From Protula sp. h YS-2021 (Eukaryota; Annelida; Polychaeta; Sabellida; Serpulidae): DNA of 64,000 nucleotides. The translations under genes and the position numbers were made by a program. The stretch lies in contig OX457024.1 of the NCBI GenBank assembly GCA_949752745.1, positions 49,046,490 through 49,110,489 of the forward strand. The letters run 5' to 3'. Positions 27,170-38,100 of the stretch are shown piece by piece. A model generated the notes under the pieces. That model had not been told where the DNA came from. It searched no databases and saw nothing but the letters and a program-made list of their open reading frames with translations. Position 1 is the stretch's first letter. Each line of letters opens with the position of its first letter.

Positions 27170-27860
27170 CTTTTGCAAGCACGCTTGAACCATTGCAGGA
27201 ATACTCCTTAAAGTGGCACTCAACTGGTGTGTGGTTCTTCCCATTTCATCGATAACATGCTTTAGCCTGCTTTTGGACGTTAATATTCGTTTTCCTTTTG
27301 TCTGACTTTTGTCGGATACCATCTTTCTTTAAAAGATTTACCGCTTTATCTTCTTTGCTTATGCCTGTTTTTATCTAGATCTAGATCCAATTTTGCTAGC
27401 AGTTTCTTTTGCACATTTGAGTCTGCCAGTCCATATACAAAACAATCAACTAGTCTATTTTTTAAGTCGGCTCCGAATTCACATTTTCAGCTAAGATCTT
27501 TCAGAGGTGTTAGAAAATCCTGTATACTCTCACCACTTTGTTGCTTGCGGTTTTGAAACCGAAAGAGTTCGGCTGTCTTGTTGACTTTTGGTGCGAAATG
27601 TGAAGCTAACGCTTCACATAGCTGCGCATGTGTGCGATCAGCCGGCGGGTGAAATACAATATTCTTCAGCAGCTTGAAAATTTTAGACCGACCAAACTCA
27701 ATAGAACAGGGGCCTTTTTCTCTACTGGTATCTCGTTAACAGCAAAAAATTGATCTAAAAGTTCTATATATATATTTAAATGTCCTCAATGTTTTCATCG
27801 AGCTTATCAATGCGACCAGTTTGGCAAACGTAATTTACATTTACTTCGACCATTTTTCTA
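27170..27860 (-). pseudogene. Gypsy gag remnant with broken zinc knuckle
   Basis: A likely start, MVEVNVNYVCQTG, is near 27855. The zinc knuckle at about 27205-27270 reads CYR, a TGA stop where the second Cys belongs, then NGKNHTPVEC. Many stops lie between. Confidence 0.65.
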
Positions 27861-28055
27861 ACTTTTTCATAATATAGGTGATAGCCGATATTTTAATTAA
27901 TACGTATCCACTGTTTTTACATTTTCTTGGTTAATTGTTTAGTGGCGTAGTTTTCTAACATTCCCACTTCAAAAGTTAAAATCATTTAGGTTTCAATCTT
28001 CTATTCACATTAAATTTTCATAAGTTCAAAAATATTTTTATCCTCGTCGCCAAAA

Positions 28056-28189
28056 TGTTGTGTTTTTAATGTAATTAGATATCAAACACAGAAAATGAAC
28101 TTTATTGTTTTGATGTTTATTGCGAAGCTGTGGAAAGACGTGGTGAGTGGAAGGGGTGCTGGGTAGGGACCATATCAAAATACACTACA
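28056..28189 (-). repeat. Gypsy LTR (5' LTR in element orientation)
   Basis: 134 bp with TG...CA ends, the partner of 23375-23497, followed by the CATGC target duplicate. Confidence 0.92.
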
Positions 28190-28217
28190 CATGCAAATGA
28201 TTTCTGTTTGTTTTCAG

Positions 28218-28334
28218 ACCACATTACAACCGGTACAACCCGGCCTACAAGCAGTCGAGCTCTGGGTACGATTCAAGACACAGCTTTCGTGGTCGAGGTG
28301 GCTTAATGGGTCAACGGTCCTACAGAAGGAATTA
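28218..28334 (+). other. Exon-like segment with splice-acceptor and RGG-type reading frame
   Basis: TTTCTGTTTGTTTTCAG at 28201-28217 is a strong acceptor. It is followed by an open frame of 38 codons (PHYNRYNPAYKQSSSGYDSR, then HSFRGRGGLMGQRSYRRN) ending TAG. It could be the last exon of an RGG-rich host gene or the displaced gag tail of a DIRS element, since DIRS end sequence lies 290 bp further on. I cannot decide between them. Confidence 0.4.
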
Positions 28335-28617
28335 GCATGAGCATAGGACAGTGCTATGTCCATGTACAGGGACAGTTTCGAACATTTGGTACGTAAATAC
28401 GGTCATCGGACGACATATATACTCGGACGGTAGATGACGGATTAGTGACGCTCGATTTTGAACTGCTGGATATTGTTATTATTCGATGTTGAAGGAGTAG
28501 TGGGCTGGAATAGAACGGTATCAATTTTACTTTACTGTGTGTTATTTCAAAGCTATTCCAGAAAAGAAAGTGTCTACGAAGTATTACTGGTTACCATACA
28601 AAGCCCTGAAAATGCAG

Positions 28618-28660
28618 TTATTAAATCTACACGGTTTCCTTATAAAATCACAATTTCATT
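28618..28660 (+). repeat. DIRS end fragment
   Basis: GCAGTTATTAAATCTACACG continues into GTTTCCTTATAAAATCA. Both parts occur at 23124-23265 in the DIRS element. The gypsy insertion (23375-28189) lies between the two. Confidence 0.7.
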
Positions 28661-28839
28661 ACGGGGCCTCCGGCCCCCTCACAAAATCCCCAAATTTCGC
28701 ACAGCCAAAGTGCGGATGGCATTTTCCTCGTGACAAACGTCATATGCACTTAGACCAATCACTGCACGGTTTATATTCCCGCTACTAAATTTAAAGGGGT
28801 ATGTTGTTCATTGGGGTAACTCCACTTTCAGCTACGGTT

Positions 28840-28875
28840 GTGTGTGTGTGTGTGTGTGGGGGGGGGGGGGGGGTG
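28840..28875. repeat. (TG)n followed by a long G run
   Basis: About nine TG units and a G17 tract. Confidence 0.95.
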
Positions 28876-28932
28876 TTATGCAGAGGGTGAAGGGATAGAG
28901 GAAATTAAAACATGACAACTGACATGCAATGT

Positions 28933-29084
28933 CAGGGTTCGCGGTGGCGGGATTTTTGTCCACTTTTTGGGCATTTTTTTAACGAAATGACTCGCTTTTT
29001 CGGAACCCACCGAGTTTTCTTGACCCAACTGAGTCACACTTTCCTTTTTTGACTCACTTTCCGGAGAAATCAGCGCGAACCCTG
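28933..29084. mobile_element. MITE with CAGGGTTCGCG termini, copy 1
   Basis: 152 bp, starting CAGGGTTCGCG and ending CGCGAACCCTG. The interior matches the copy at 33084-33238. CAGGG-type termini are common in hAT-related MITEs. Confidence 0.85.
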
Positions 29085-29147
29085 TAATTTCTTAGTCCCG
29101 AGTTAGCTGTTGCTTTCGCTCCGAGTCAGCTGTGGAGTGGTATTCTG

Positions 29148-29975
29148 TGGCCGTATTCACGAACATCTAAGTTTATTTATTTAGATATTAAACTTAGACC
29201 TCAAGATTAAACTTACGTAAGTTTACTTACTTACATCATATTAACAGAAGTGAACTTAGGTACTTCTCTTGAAAATCTATATCGAGTTTAGCTCCGAGTC
29301 AGCTCTGACTTGTACAACATCGTATATCTCTCTGTCAGCCTGCCTGGAAACTTTGTAGGGTACCGCTTCGTGGAGCTATATCGAGTTAAGAGTTCATCGT
29401 CATTGTAAACCTCAAACGGATTACTCCTATATCGAAATACTCTTTCCCGCCCAAAAACCCTTTCATATTCTCAATTTAATCTCAATAAATTGAAGGGGTC
29501 CATGCATAAACCTGATAACTGCAGTTATCAGCAGTGGAGAAAAACGCTTTTAAATTTGAAGTTTGAAATTTTAGTAACAAACATAGGTTTTTCCCATCGT
29601 ATTTTCCTAAAAAATGCCCACTTCTAAGTTCTAATCGGTTTTGAGGTGTAAGAATTACATATGTGATAGAACAGAGGCCAAGAAATACCGTGGTGGTAAT
29701 AGTGCATTTTCCTGATAAGTGGAGTTATCAAGTTTATGCATGGACCCCTTCAATTCATTGTTGCCAAGGTAAACAAAACACTCCGGCATTGGATTGAACT
29801 TAGAAATCTAAGTGTAGTCCGAAGTAAACTTAAAATTTTAAATTTACACTTGAGTGTAAGTTTAAACTTACATTTTGGGAATACCGCTAAGTTTAACGCA
29901 AATCTAAGTTTGCTCCTACATTTTTGCACTTAGATTGTCTCTAAGTTAAAACTTACACTTTCGTGAATACGGCCA
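29148..29975. mobile_element. Inner MITE inserted in the terminal repeat of the outer one
   Basis: The termini TGGCCGTATTCACGAA and TTCGTGAATACGGCCA are perfect inverted repeats. The element is flanked by CTG on both sides (29145-29147 and 29976-29978), a 3-bp target duplication. The interior is rich in AAGTTTA/TAAACTT strings. Confidence 0.88.
29490..29753. mobile_element. Innermost MITE
   Basis: About 264 bp with termini of about 40 bp starting TTGAAGGGGTCCATGCATAA and its inverted counterpart. A lone end of the same family is at about 35815-35852. Confidence 0.82.
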
Positions 29976-30198
29976 CTGCTCTGTCCTTATTTTTAAAAAT
30001 AAGGATAAATAACCTCAAACTTAACAAAGTCTAAAAAATAAGGATAAAAATTGAGGCTGAACCATCAAATCTCAAGAATAAGGACGTCCTTAAATATAAT
30101 GACAGAGCAGAATACCACTCCTGACTTAAATATAACTTCGTATGTCTCCCTGTCAGAGCTACGAAGCCTTGCATCGTTCCGCTAATAGGAGTCAACTT

Positions 30199-30244
30199 CG
30201 CACCTTTTTAGCCCAGCTTACGTAAGCTCGGCTAAAAAGGTGCG
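30199..30244. repeat. 46-bp near-perfect palindrome
   Basis: Two 23-bp arms centred at 30221/30222 with CAGCTTAC and GTAAGCTC at the centre; one mismatch pair. It coincides with the start of the composite repeat at 30208. Confidence 0.85.
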
Positions 30245-32620
30245 CACGTACTTTATCGATGGTCCCTAGGGACATGCAACTCAAACTTAACAAAATGTTA
30301 CACGTAAGCTGGGGTATTCCTATCGGTTTGCGGGTGGCGTCCGTTCGTTAGTTAGTTGTTTATTTAGTAAGCTTTGTTTCAAAATACATCTCCTCCTACA
30401 ATTTTGATCCGATGTCATTTATTTTTGGTTTGAGGCACCCCTAAAGGGTCGTGCATACGGCTTGTGCTTTTCTAGTCGATCCGATGATTTTTCAATTTTT
30501 GGCGAATTTTTGAGGAAACAAGTTTAAAATGTATCTCCTCCTACATTTTTGACCCGATGTCATTTATTTTTGGTGTGAGGCAGCCCTAAAGGGTCGTGCA
30601 TAGGGTTTATGCTTTTTTAGTCGATCGGATAATTTTTGTATTTTGGGGGAATTTTTTAAGCAAAATTCACGAAAATAATTCAAAATGCATCTTACCTACA
30701 ATTTTGAGTGAATGTCATTTATTTTTGGTGTGAGGCATCTCGAAGGGGTCTTGCATACGGCTTGTGCTTTTTTAGTCGATCGGGTGATTTTTGAATTTTT
30801 AGCGAATTTTTGAAGAAAAAAATTTAAAATGTATCTCCTCCTACATTTTTGACCGGATGTCATTTATTTCCCGATATATGACGCACACCTAAAAGGTCAT
30901 ACGTACGGCTTGTGCTTTTTTAGACGATCGGGTGATTTTTGAATTTTTGGGGAATTTTTTAAGAAGAAAAATTTAAAATGTCTCTCTTCCTACATTTTTG
31001 ATCCGATGTCATTTATTTTTGGTATGAGGCACCCCTAAAGGGTCATGCGTACGGTTTGTGCTTTTTTAGTCGATTGGACAATTTTTGTATTTTTAGGGAA
31101 TTATTGAAGAAAAACTTCAAAATGCATTTCCTAAAACAGTTTTTATCCGACTTCATTTATTTTTTGTATGAGGCATCCTTAGGTGGGTCGGGCATACGGT
31201 TTGTGCTATTTGACTCAATTTGACTCCTACAGCGCGTAAACACAAGGTAAATGATCTTGCGCAGTAGTCAGATTTAACAACCGGACATCGACGCAAGCTA
31301 CATAAACTGGTCCAAAATAATCACCGCGCATCAACGCAAGTTAAATAAACATGCGCACTGGTCCGAAAAAAGAACCACGCATCGAAGCAAGTTGAATCGA
31401 CATGTGCAGTAGTCCGAAATGCGAACCGCGCACCAACGCAACCTAAAGAAACAAGTACACTGGTCCGAAATGCGAACCGCACATCAACACAAGCTAAACA
31501 AGCGACCAAAATAAGCAGCGTACATCATCGCAAGCTAAATAAACATGCGCACGGACGAAATGCGAACTGCGCATAAACGCAACTTAAATAACATACGCAC
31601 TATTCAGAGTAAGAACTGCGCATCAATGCAGCTTAAATAAACATGTGCACTGGTCCAGAATAAGAACCGGGCATCAGCTCAATGTGCGCATTGGCCTGAA
31701 GTAAGAACCGCGCATCGACGCACGTTAAATAAACATGCGCAGGTGTTCGAAATGCGAACCACGGGCCAACGCAAGTTAAACAAACATTTGCACTTGTCCA
31801 AAATAAGCACCGCGCATCGACGCAAGTTAAATAAACATTCGCTATGATCCGAAATTCGAACTGCTCATCAACGCAAGTTGAATAAACATGCGCACTGGTC
31901 CGAAATTCGAACCGCGTATCAACGCAAGTTAAATAAACATTCGCAATGGTCCGAAATTCGAACTGCTCATCAACGCAAGTTAAATAAACATGCAAACTGG
32001 CCCGAAATGGGAACCGCGTATCAAGGCAACCTAAGGAAACCCGTGCACTTGTCCAAAATAAGTACTGCTCAACAACGCAAGTATAATGAACATGCGCATT
32101 GGCTGAAATAAGAACCGCACATCAACACAAGGTAAATAAAGATGCGCACTGATCCGAAATAAGAACCGCACATCGACAAAAGGTAAATAAACATGCGTGC
32201 TGGTCGGAATTGCGAACCGCGCATCAACGCAAGTGAAATAAACATGTGCACTGTTCCAAAATAAGAGCCGGGCATCAACGCACATTGAATAAACATGTGA
32301 ACTTGTCGGAGTAAGAACTTCGCATCGAGGCAAGTTACATAAATATGCGCACTGATCCGAAATGCGAGCGTTGTTCGAAGGTATCTATGGCAGACTACCC
32401 AGTCTACCAGAGATACAAAAATTTGTTTCCCATTTTTCTTTGTATGCATTTATCGGTCTATGTTCTGGTCCGGTGCTAAATTAATTACTGAGCTAGCCTT
32501 TTGCCGTCTCATCTTTTGAAGCCCGAATTTTTCAGGGAAATTTCCTTGCTTATGCACGCTGGAATTGGTCTTATTTCTTTTCGCAAGCTGGGACTTTGTC
32601 CTTGGACAAACTTGTTTTTT
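30208..32620 (+). mobile_element. Composite hairpin-ended repeat, family 2, copy 1
   Basis: The layout is a TTTTAGCCCAGCTTACG start, a short disrupted leader, and CACGTAAGCTGGGGTATTCC. Then come five to six units of about 145-150 bp (ATACGGCTTGTGCTTTT every unit, 30450-31200) and about 22 units of 51 bp (31225-32355). A unique tail (GTTGTTCGAAGGTATCTATG...) leads to CGCAAGCTGGG and the terminal hairpin TTTGTCCTTGGACAAA at 32595-32610 plus CTTGTTTT. It matches 48841-51765 along its whole length. There is no coding capacity. The design resembles Helentron-derived non-autonomous elements. Confidence 0.8.
31225..32355. repeat. 51-bp tandem array, about 22 units
   Basis: Landmarks GCGCATCAACGCAAGTTAAA, TAAACATGCGCA and TGGTCCGAAAT recur every 51 bp. 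Because 51 is a multiple of three, minus-strand frames stay open for long stretches with a 17-residue period. That is a consequence of the repeat and not evidence of a protein. Confidence 0.92.
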
Positions 32621-32621
32621 T

Positions 32622-33060
32622 TAGACCAGCCGACCATGTCGGGCTGGTCTTATCACATCAATAGAGGGGTATCCGTCGTCTGTATGTACTTTTGTGCGTG
32701 TGTAAACTTTTACTTAAATTAAAATGCTTCTTCTTCAGTTTTGATCGGATTCCTCTCAAATTTTAAACAAACGTTCTCCAGGTAGGCGTCTCTTTAAAAA
32801 AAATTTTTTTGTCGATCCGCCAAAAATTGGCTAAATGGGGGGCATTTAAAATTTTTCGGTTGCCAATTTTGAACATTTATTCTCTAGATAGGCCTGTCTT
32901 AAAAAATTACTTTTTTTGGCGATCCGCTAAAAATTGGCTAAATGGGGGCATTTAAAAATATTTAGTACCAATTTTCAAAACTCTTCTTTTGGCACAATTT
33001 GACCGGATTCCTTTATAAATTTGTAAAGTACAATCAGGTATGCAAACATTTTTTAAAATT
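32622..33060 (+). repeat. Family 3 element, 5' part
   Basis: It starts TTAGACCAGCCGACCATGTC directly after the tail of the preceding composite element. It has the TCTTATCACATCAATAGAGG leader and then about two units of the 150-bp type (GGCGATCCGCCAAAAATTGG, then AAATGGGG). A MITE follows at 33084. Confidence 0.7.
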
Positions 33061-33083
33061 GTGAAAACGAGCATTATAAATTA

Positions 33084-33238
33084 CAGGGTTCGCGTTGGCG
33101 GGGTTTTTGTCCACTTTTTGGGCATTTTTTACGAAATGACTCACTTTTTCGGAACCCACCGACCGAATTTTTCTGGACCTAACTGAGTCACACTTTCCCT
33201 TTTTGACTCACTTTCCTGAGAACCCAGCGCGAACCTTG
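33084..33238. mobile_element. MITE with CAGGGTTCGCG termini, copy 2
   Basis: 155 bp, starting CAGGGTTCGCG and ending CGCGAACCTTG, homologous to 28933-29084. TAAATTA lies directly at both flanks and may be the target duplication. Confidence 0.87.
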
Positions 33239-33492
33239 TAAATTACAAAAAAATGATACAATATGATTAACATTAATGTTTTCTCGATCTTCAGCAAAAT
33301 ATGAATTATCCTTTTTTTCATACTTTTTTTCCTCAAATTTATCCTTTTTTATCCTTTTTTTTATCCTTTTTTTTCTTGACGACTCCGTGGCAACACTGCT
33401 GTTGTTCAAACGTAAACTAAGTTCAACTAAGGGAGACACAGACAGTGTTAAATCGATACGAGCTCGCAAAGCATGCGTTGGACCAGTTTTAA

Positions 33493-33825
33493 ATGAACGT
33501 CGACGCCACGAACGACCGGCAATCCATATTCATGCAGGACGATGCGCGTCCGCATGCAGCAGAAATATGCATGAATCTGCTTCGGGATAACAATGTGCAG
33601 AGTCTAGAGTGGCCTCCATATACATCCGACATGAATCCAATAGATACGCTTGACCGAAGAGTTGGAGCCCGTACGCCGCCCCCTGAGGGCCATTGCGAAC
33701 TCAGACAAGCCCTCGTCGAGGAATGGCATAGGATACCACAATGGAGGATAAATAGACTGATAACGTCTATGCCGCGACGTATTAATGTGTTGGCTGAGGC
33801 TCGAGGAGGGCACACGAGATACTGA
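33493..33825 (+). pseudogene. Tc1/mariner transposase C-terminal remnant
   Basis: FMQDDARPHAAEICMNLL and LEWPPYTSDMNPID are the second catalytic Asp block and the WP..SPDLNPIE block of Tc1-type DD34E transposases, followed by RRINVLAEARGGHTRY. The expected NPIEHLW reads NPIDTLD, so the catalytic Glu is replaced. No N-terminal half or terminal repeat was found. Confidence 0.85.
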
Positions 33826-33956
33826 ATCTTAATAACTGTGATATCATAAAAAAACTATGGATAATTAAGAATAGTTAAAGACGTCTGATATAGGCGAAAT
33901 TTGGGCATCGGTGAAAGATCAGTAGCGAAATACCGTTGCGTTTTGATTTGCGTCAG

Positions 33957-34020
<64 letters not shown>

Positions 34021-34030
34021 TAATAATAAC
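33957..34030. repeat. (TAA)n microsatellite
   Basis: About 24 ATA/TAA units, followed by diverged CAA-rich triplets. Confidence 0.97.
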
Positions 34031-34129
34031 AACAACAACTATAACAGCAACAACAACAACAATGGATCGGCAGTTGTTAAAAGTGGATAAAATCTTCCAT
34101 ATTTTCTGGCGAGACTTTTGAATGTTATC

Positions 34130-34900
34130 CAGCTAAGTACTAATGAATCTATAAACCCAGTATTTAGAAACTGTGTTAAAAATTGATAGTTCGGCGAGAC
34201 TTGCGGTCTTTCCTCTAGACAAGTGCTCAGAAAGGGCGATACCCAGCCTTTTTGCACTTTATTCAAGAAATACATATTGCTGATGTAGAAATGTATTATA
34301 TGTGAAATAGACAAAAATGGGCTCATCGGCACTTTGTCAACAATTGTTAAAAATTACACACTGCCTAGATAGATTCAGGGCAAAAAGTTTACTTTTCAGC
34401 TCAGGGGTCCCGAGGTAAAGTGATGGAGTCCCGACATTTTCGGGCAATAAAAAAAGTTAAATTCTATGAAATCAATTTTATTGCAACAAAAAGATAATGC
34501 CTACAACAAAAAAGAAACAATGAATGATGCTACATTAAATAATGAAAAAAAATCAATCATTTTCGATCTTAGCGGTGATACTGAACAGTTGCAAGAGAAC
34601 ACCGTCTTTTTTTTGGGGTCCCGCGGGACCCCAGAGTCAAATTCCAGGGGTCCCGAGGCGATTATCAGGGGTTCCCGGGACCCCGTGAACTTTATGCCCT
34701 GTAGATACTCGAGACAAGTCGTCAGAAACTAAAAGGCTAAGTTCGTTGAAACGGTACACATTGAAAACATGTTATGGTGAAGACTGAAGATGTACACCGT
34801 TTGATTATTTTTTGAAATCGGCTTAAGGTTTCGTGTTAAATAGAAGGCGTGACGGACGGGCGGCCAAGTCAGAAACATTATGCTCCTCATCTCGTGAAGT
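34130..34900. repeat. Scattered units of the CAAGTTCTCAGAAA family
   Basis: Pieces at 34140-34370 and 34690-34860 resemble the unit of about 165 bp arrayed at 41380-42060 (ACAAGTGCTCAGAAAG, CCAGCCTTTTTGCAC, then CGGCACTTTGTCAA). The segment 34390-34700 is a different, GGTCCCGAGG-rich repeat. No gene is seen. Confidence 0.5.
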
Positions 34901-34994
34901 CAGGGAATACAAACCGTATTTATCGAGGTAAAGTCTGGTATATATTTTTTCTGCAACCTTTATAAAGTACAGGTGCTGCAACTGGAATGCAAAA

Positions 34995-35172
34995 ATGCCG
35001 AACGATTTACAGAAGAATTATAAGTCTGACGATGATTTCCCTGACCTGACAAAACACAACAACTGGATGGCCAAGGTGCTGACACCTGACATGTACAGGA
35101 AGTATAGGGATGTTACAACTCCAAGTGGCTTCACATTTGATGGTTGCATTCAAACGGGAGTGGACAATCCAG
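34995..35172 (+). CDS. Creatine kinase coding exon 1
   Basis: ATG at 34995 gives [18 protein letters not shown] and ends [12 protein letters not shown], donor CCAG|GTAAAG, phase 1. The sequence TATAAAGTACAG, ending 22 bp before the ATG, is better read as an acceptor of a 5' UTR intron than as a TATA box, because the leader would otherwise be almost absent. Confidence 0.95.
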
Positions 35173-38100
35173 GTAAAGAAACAATGGACAAATTGGCGTA
35201 GGAAGTTTGAGTTTCTGGCTGGTTCATACTGGAAAGGAATCGGGACACTCCGGACCAACAAAACACCCCCGACACTCGGGTTATATAAAATAAGGGGTTT
35301 GGGGGGGGGGGGGGGAGGTAAATTTGAAGTAAAGATTTAAGGACATTTAGCAAATCCGTCATTTCTGTTATCTGATCGTTGTAGATTTGCTGCGAGGATG
35401 CGGTCGATTTTGCTCGTTCTCCGACAGCGTGGTTAAAAGTTCTTCAATAACCTTTTTCTGCACGAAAATGTTTGTTTTCCTTGCAGGGCACCCCTTTATT
35501 TTCACAGTGGGCTGCGTTGCGGGAGATGAAGAGTCGTATGAAGTGTTTAAAGATTTCTTTGATCCTATCATTGATGGGCGTCACGGTGGATATGGGCCGG
35601 ACGCGGTGCACAAGACCGATCTCGATTGGACGAAGCTCAGTGACGGTTTGATTATTTTTAAGAAAAGACGAATTACAGTAAAGACTTGTTATCCGCGTGT
35701 TTTCATGTTGTTAAGTCCAGTATTACAATATTGCATATATGGTAGAATATTGTTAATACCAGTGCAACATTCGTAGACCCTTTATAGTTATTGTATATAT
35801 ATTATTGTATATAAGTGCAGTTATCAGGTTTACATGGACCCCTTCAATTGAAATTGAAAAAAAAATGACAGTTTATGTAGTTGAAATACTCTTTATCTGT
35901 TTGTATAGGCAGGAGGCATCATATGTAAGATAAAACATAAATGTGCTCTAGACAAGCCATATTTAGGGTCAGCGACATTCGGGCCACGTTGTCTACTGCA
36001 GCATTTATGACGTATGACATATATCTCGTAAATTAAAAAAAGAAAAAGAAAGAAGAAAAAAAAGTAACAAAATAACAGGTTTTGAAAAATAGAAATGAGA
36101 GCACAGATACAAATAAATGCAAAGTTTAATTTCCATGGATTTTGGAGTATTTTTTAGCCCTCCACCAGGGCTTCAGGGACTATAGCTTTGGGTGTTGTTC
36201 GTCCGTCTGTCCTGTCTGTCCATCGAGGTTACTCCCACCCTAATAATCCGATTGCTATGATATTTTGTATGTAGTTGACCTGTCATAGTGTGTAGGTGCA
36301 CATTATTTTTATTTTGGTCTTGGCGTAATTTTAAGGTCGCATTGGCAACCATCTTGGATTTACATCCGCAATTTCTTGTCAACATTATAAAACAAACACT
36401 ACTGGACTGATCATCACCTAATTTTAGACAAGACTTAAACATTTCGCTGGGTTCATTTTGGAATCGATCAGTAAATTCAAAATGGCTGCCAGCTTCCATC
36501 TTGAATTTCTTGTACAATTTTTTAAAAATATGAGATCTCGTAATCAACTTTAGGATATTGATTAAATTTTAAACATAGGTTTTTGACAATGAAGTGTGAT
36601 TATGTGCAGAAATGAGTATTTGATTTCAGTAAAAACAAAAGTGGAAAATACTTATTGGTGAATTGTGGGTTTAGTTGGGGAGACATTTGCTTTTGTTTAC
36701 AGGAAACTAAATACGATAAATAAATAAATTTTGTTAACAGGAAACTCAGTTAAAAGGGTGTAATATTAGCCATGTTTTGTTGGCACTAACCGCTCTGGTT
36801 TACAGTTTTTATAAGATACAGTTCTCGTGGAAATGGCGTTGTTTATTTAAAAATGGATGGAGGAAGACTTTCTTTTCTCAAGGCCAGAAAGTGCGATGTA
36901 ACTGAAGAAATATCTCCTTGACAGCGTTCCTTTCCAGGACCATTGTTACAAGATATGACTTGCCCCCCAACTTTACCAACGATGTAAATCAATAACACGA
37001 CAAATGATCCTTCGGTAAAATACGATGAAATTCCAATCATTTTCGATCAGTGGGGGCTTCTACCAGTGTGAGGGCATTGGAGAGACAGGTTGATGTGTCG
37101 CATTTTGACCATTATTGGAGAGAGTGTTTCAAAAGAAAAACTGGCGACGTGAAATACCCTAAAATCGAAAAGCTTATGAAGGCATGCCCTATCCACATAC
37201 ACGGCATTGCGGATTGCGAGGATGGGTCATCAAAGAACAAGTGATGGCTGGGAAATGATAAAACAAACTTGTCCATAAATCAGTCACAGGGAAACGACTG
37301 GCAAAAGATGCTGTCAAAGTGTTTGGGCAAGTCGAAAGCTTCAATTACTCCGATTTTGGTCAACACGTAAGATGCTCACACCACCAGATATACAAATAAC
37401 GCACCGAAAAGGAAAAAGAACAAAAAGCCAAGGAATGCAGTAAGAAAAAGAAGGAATTAGAAGAGGAAGACAAGCAGAGCGAGGAAAGAGAAGCCGAAGA
37501 AGTTGCTACAGACAAGGCCATGCTGTAGGAGGGAGGGAGATTCTTGAGAATGCTAGGAAAAAAATCTTCAGACAGGTCAGGCTATACTCAACGAAGGCAA
37601 TTGAAAGTTCAGCGCTGCTTTAAAGAGTACAGATATGATGAAGGCCAGTTAAGCGTACCCGATGTTGGTGGACTAAGATTAGCATCAAACCTGTTAAGAA
37701 AAAAACTGGACGAGATAAGAAAGAAAATAAGAAATGTTAAGTCGAGAAAGCGCAAAAACTTGAAAATTCTAAAAGCATATCTGAAAAAGAACAATTAATG
37801 CAGTTGAAAAAAATGACAGCTTATGCAGTTGAAATACTCTTTATATGTTTTGTGTAGGCAATTGATTTTATTCAACTTGGAAACACAGGTTCATAGCCTC
37901 TTCGAAACTCAGCTATTACTATTGTTAGCTATTGTTATTGTTAGGTAGAACCTGTGGGGAATATATGCGATCGACCGCGTGTCGGTCTGTCTGTCGGTCT
38001 GTCATCAAGGGCTTGTTAACACGATAACTTAAAAACTGCTGCAAGGATTTTAATAAAACTTAGTATGTAGCTTCAATGGGAACAAACACAGATCGGTATT

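Larger units (their letters stand above)
23375..28189 (-). mobile_element. Ty3/gypsy LTR retrotransposon, decayed, with intact target duplication
   Basis: Two LTRs (23375-23497 and 28056-28189) begin TGTTGTG and end ACTACA. The element is flanked on both sides by CATGC (23370-23374 and 28190-28194), a perfect 5-bp target duplication. On the minus strand the order gag zinc knuckle, protease, RT, RNase H and integrase is Ty3/gypsy. All domains are broken by stops and frameshifts. LTR divergence (including an indel of about 11 bp) shows it is not a recent insertion. Confidence 0.93.
29134..30121. mobile_element. Outer MITE of a three-level nest
   Basis: It begins GGAGTGGTATTCTG and ends CAGAATACCACTCC. 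Just inside the right end GACAGAGCAG pairs with CTGCTCTGTC, which is displaced to 29976 by the inner insertion. Removing the inner element restores a continuous terminal repeat. Confidence 0.85.

Noticed and set aside
31225..32355. CRISPR-like array
   Set aside because: Units are directly adjacent with no unique spacers of constant size, and the DNA is eukaryotic. It is an ordinary tandem repeat inside a dispersed element.
34961..34967. TATAAAG as a creatine kinase TATA box
   Set aside because: It would place the transcription start at or after the ATG at 34995. The string TATAAAGTACAG fits better as the end of a leader intron.
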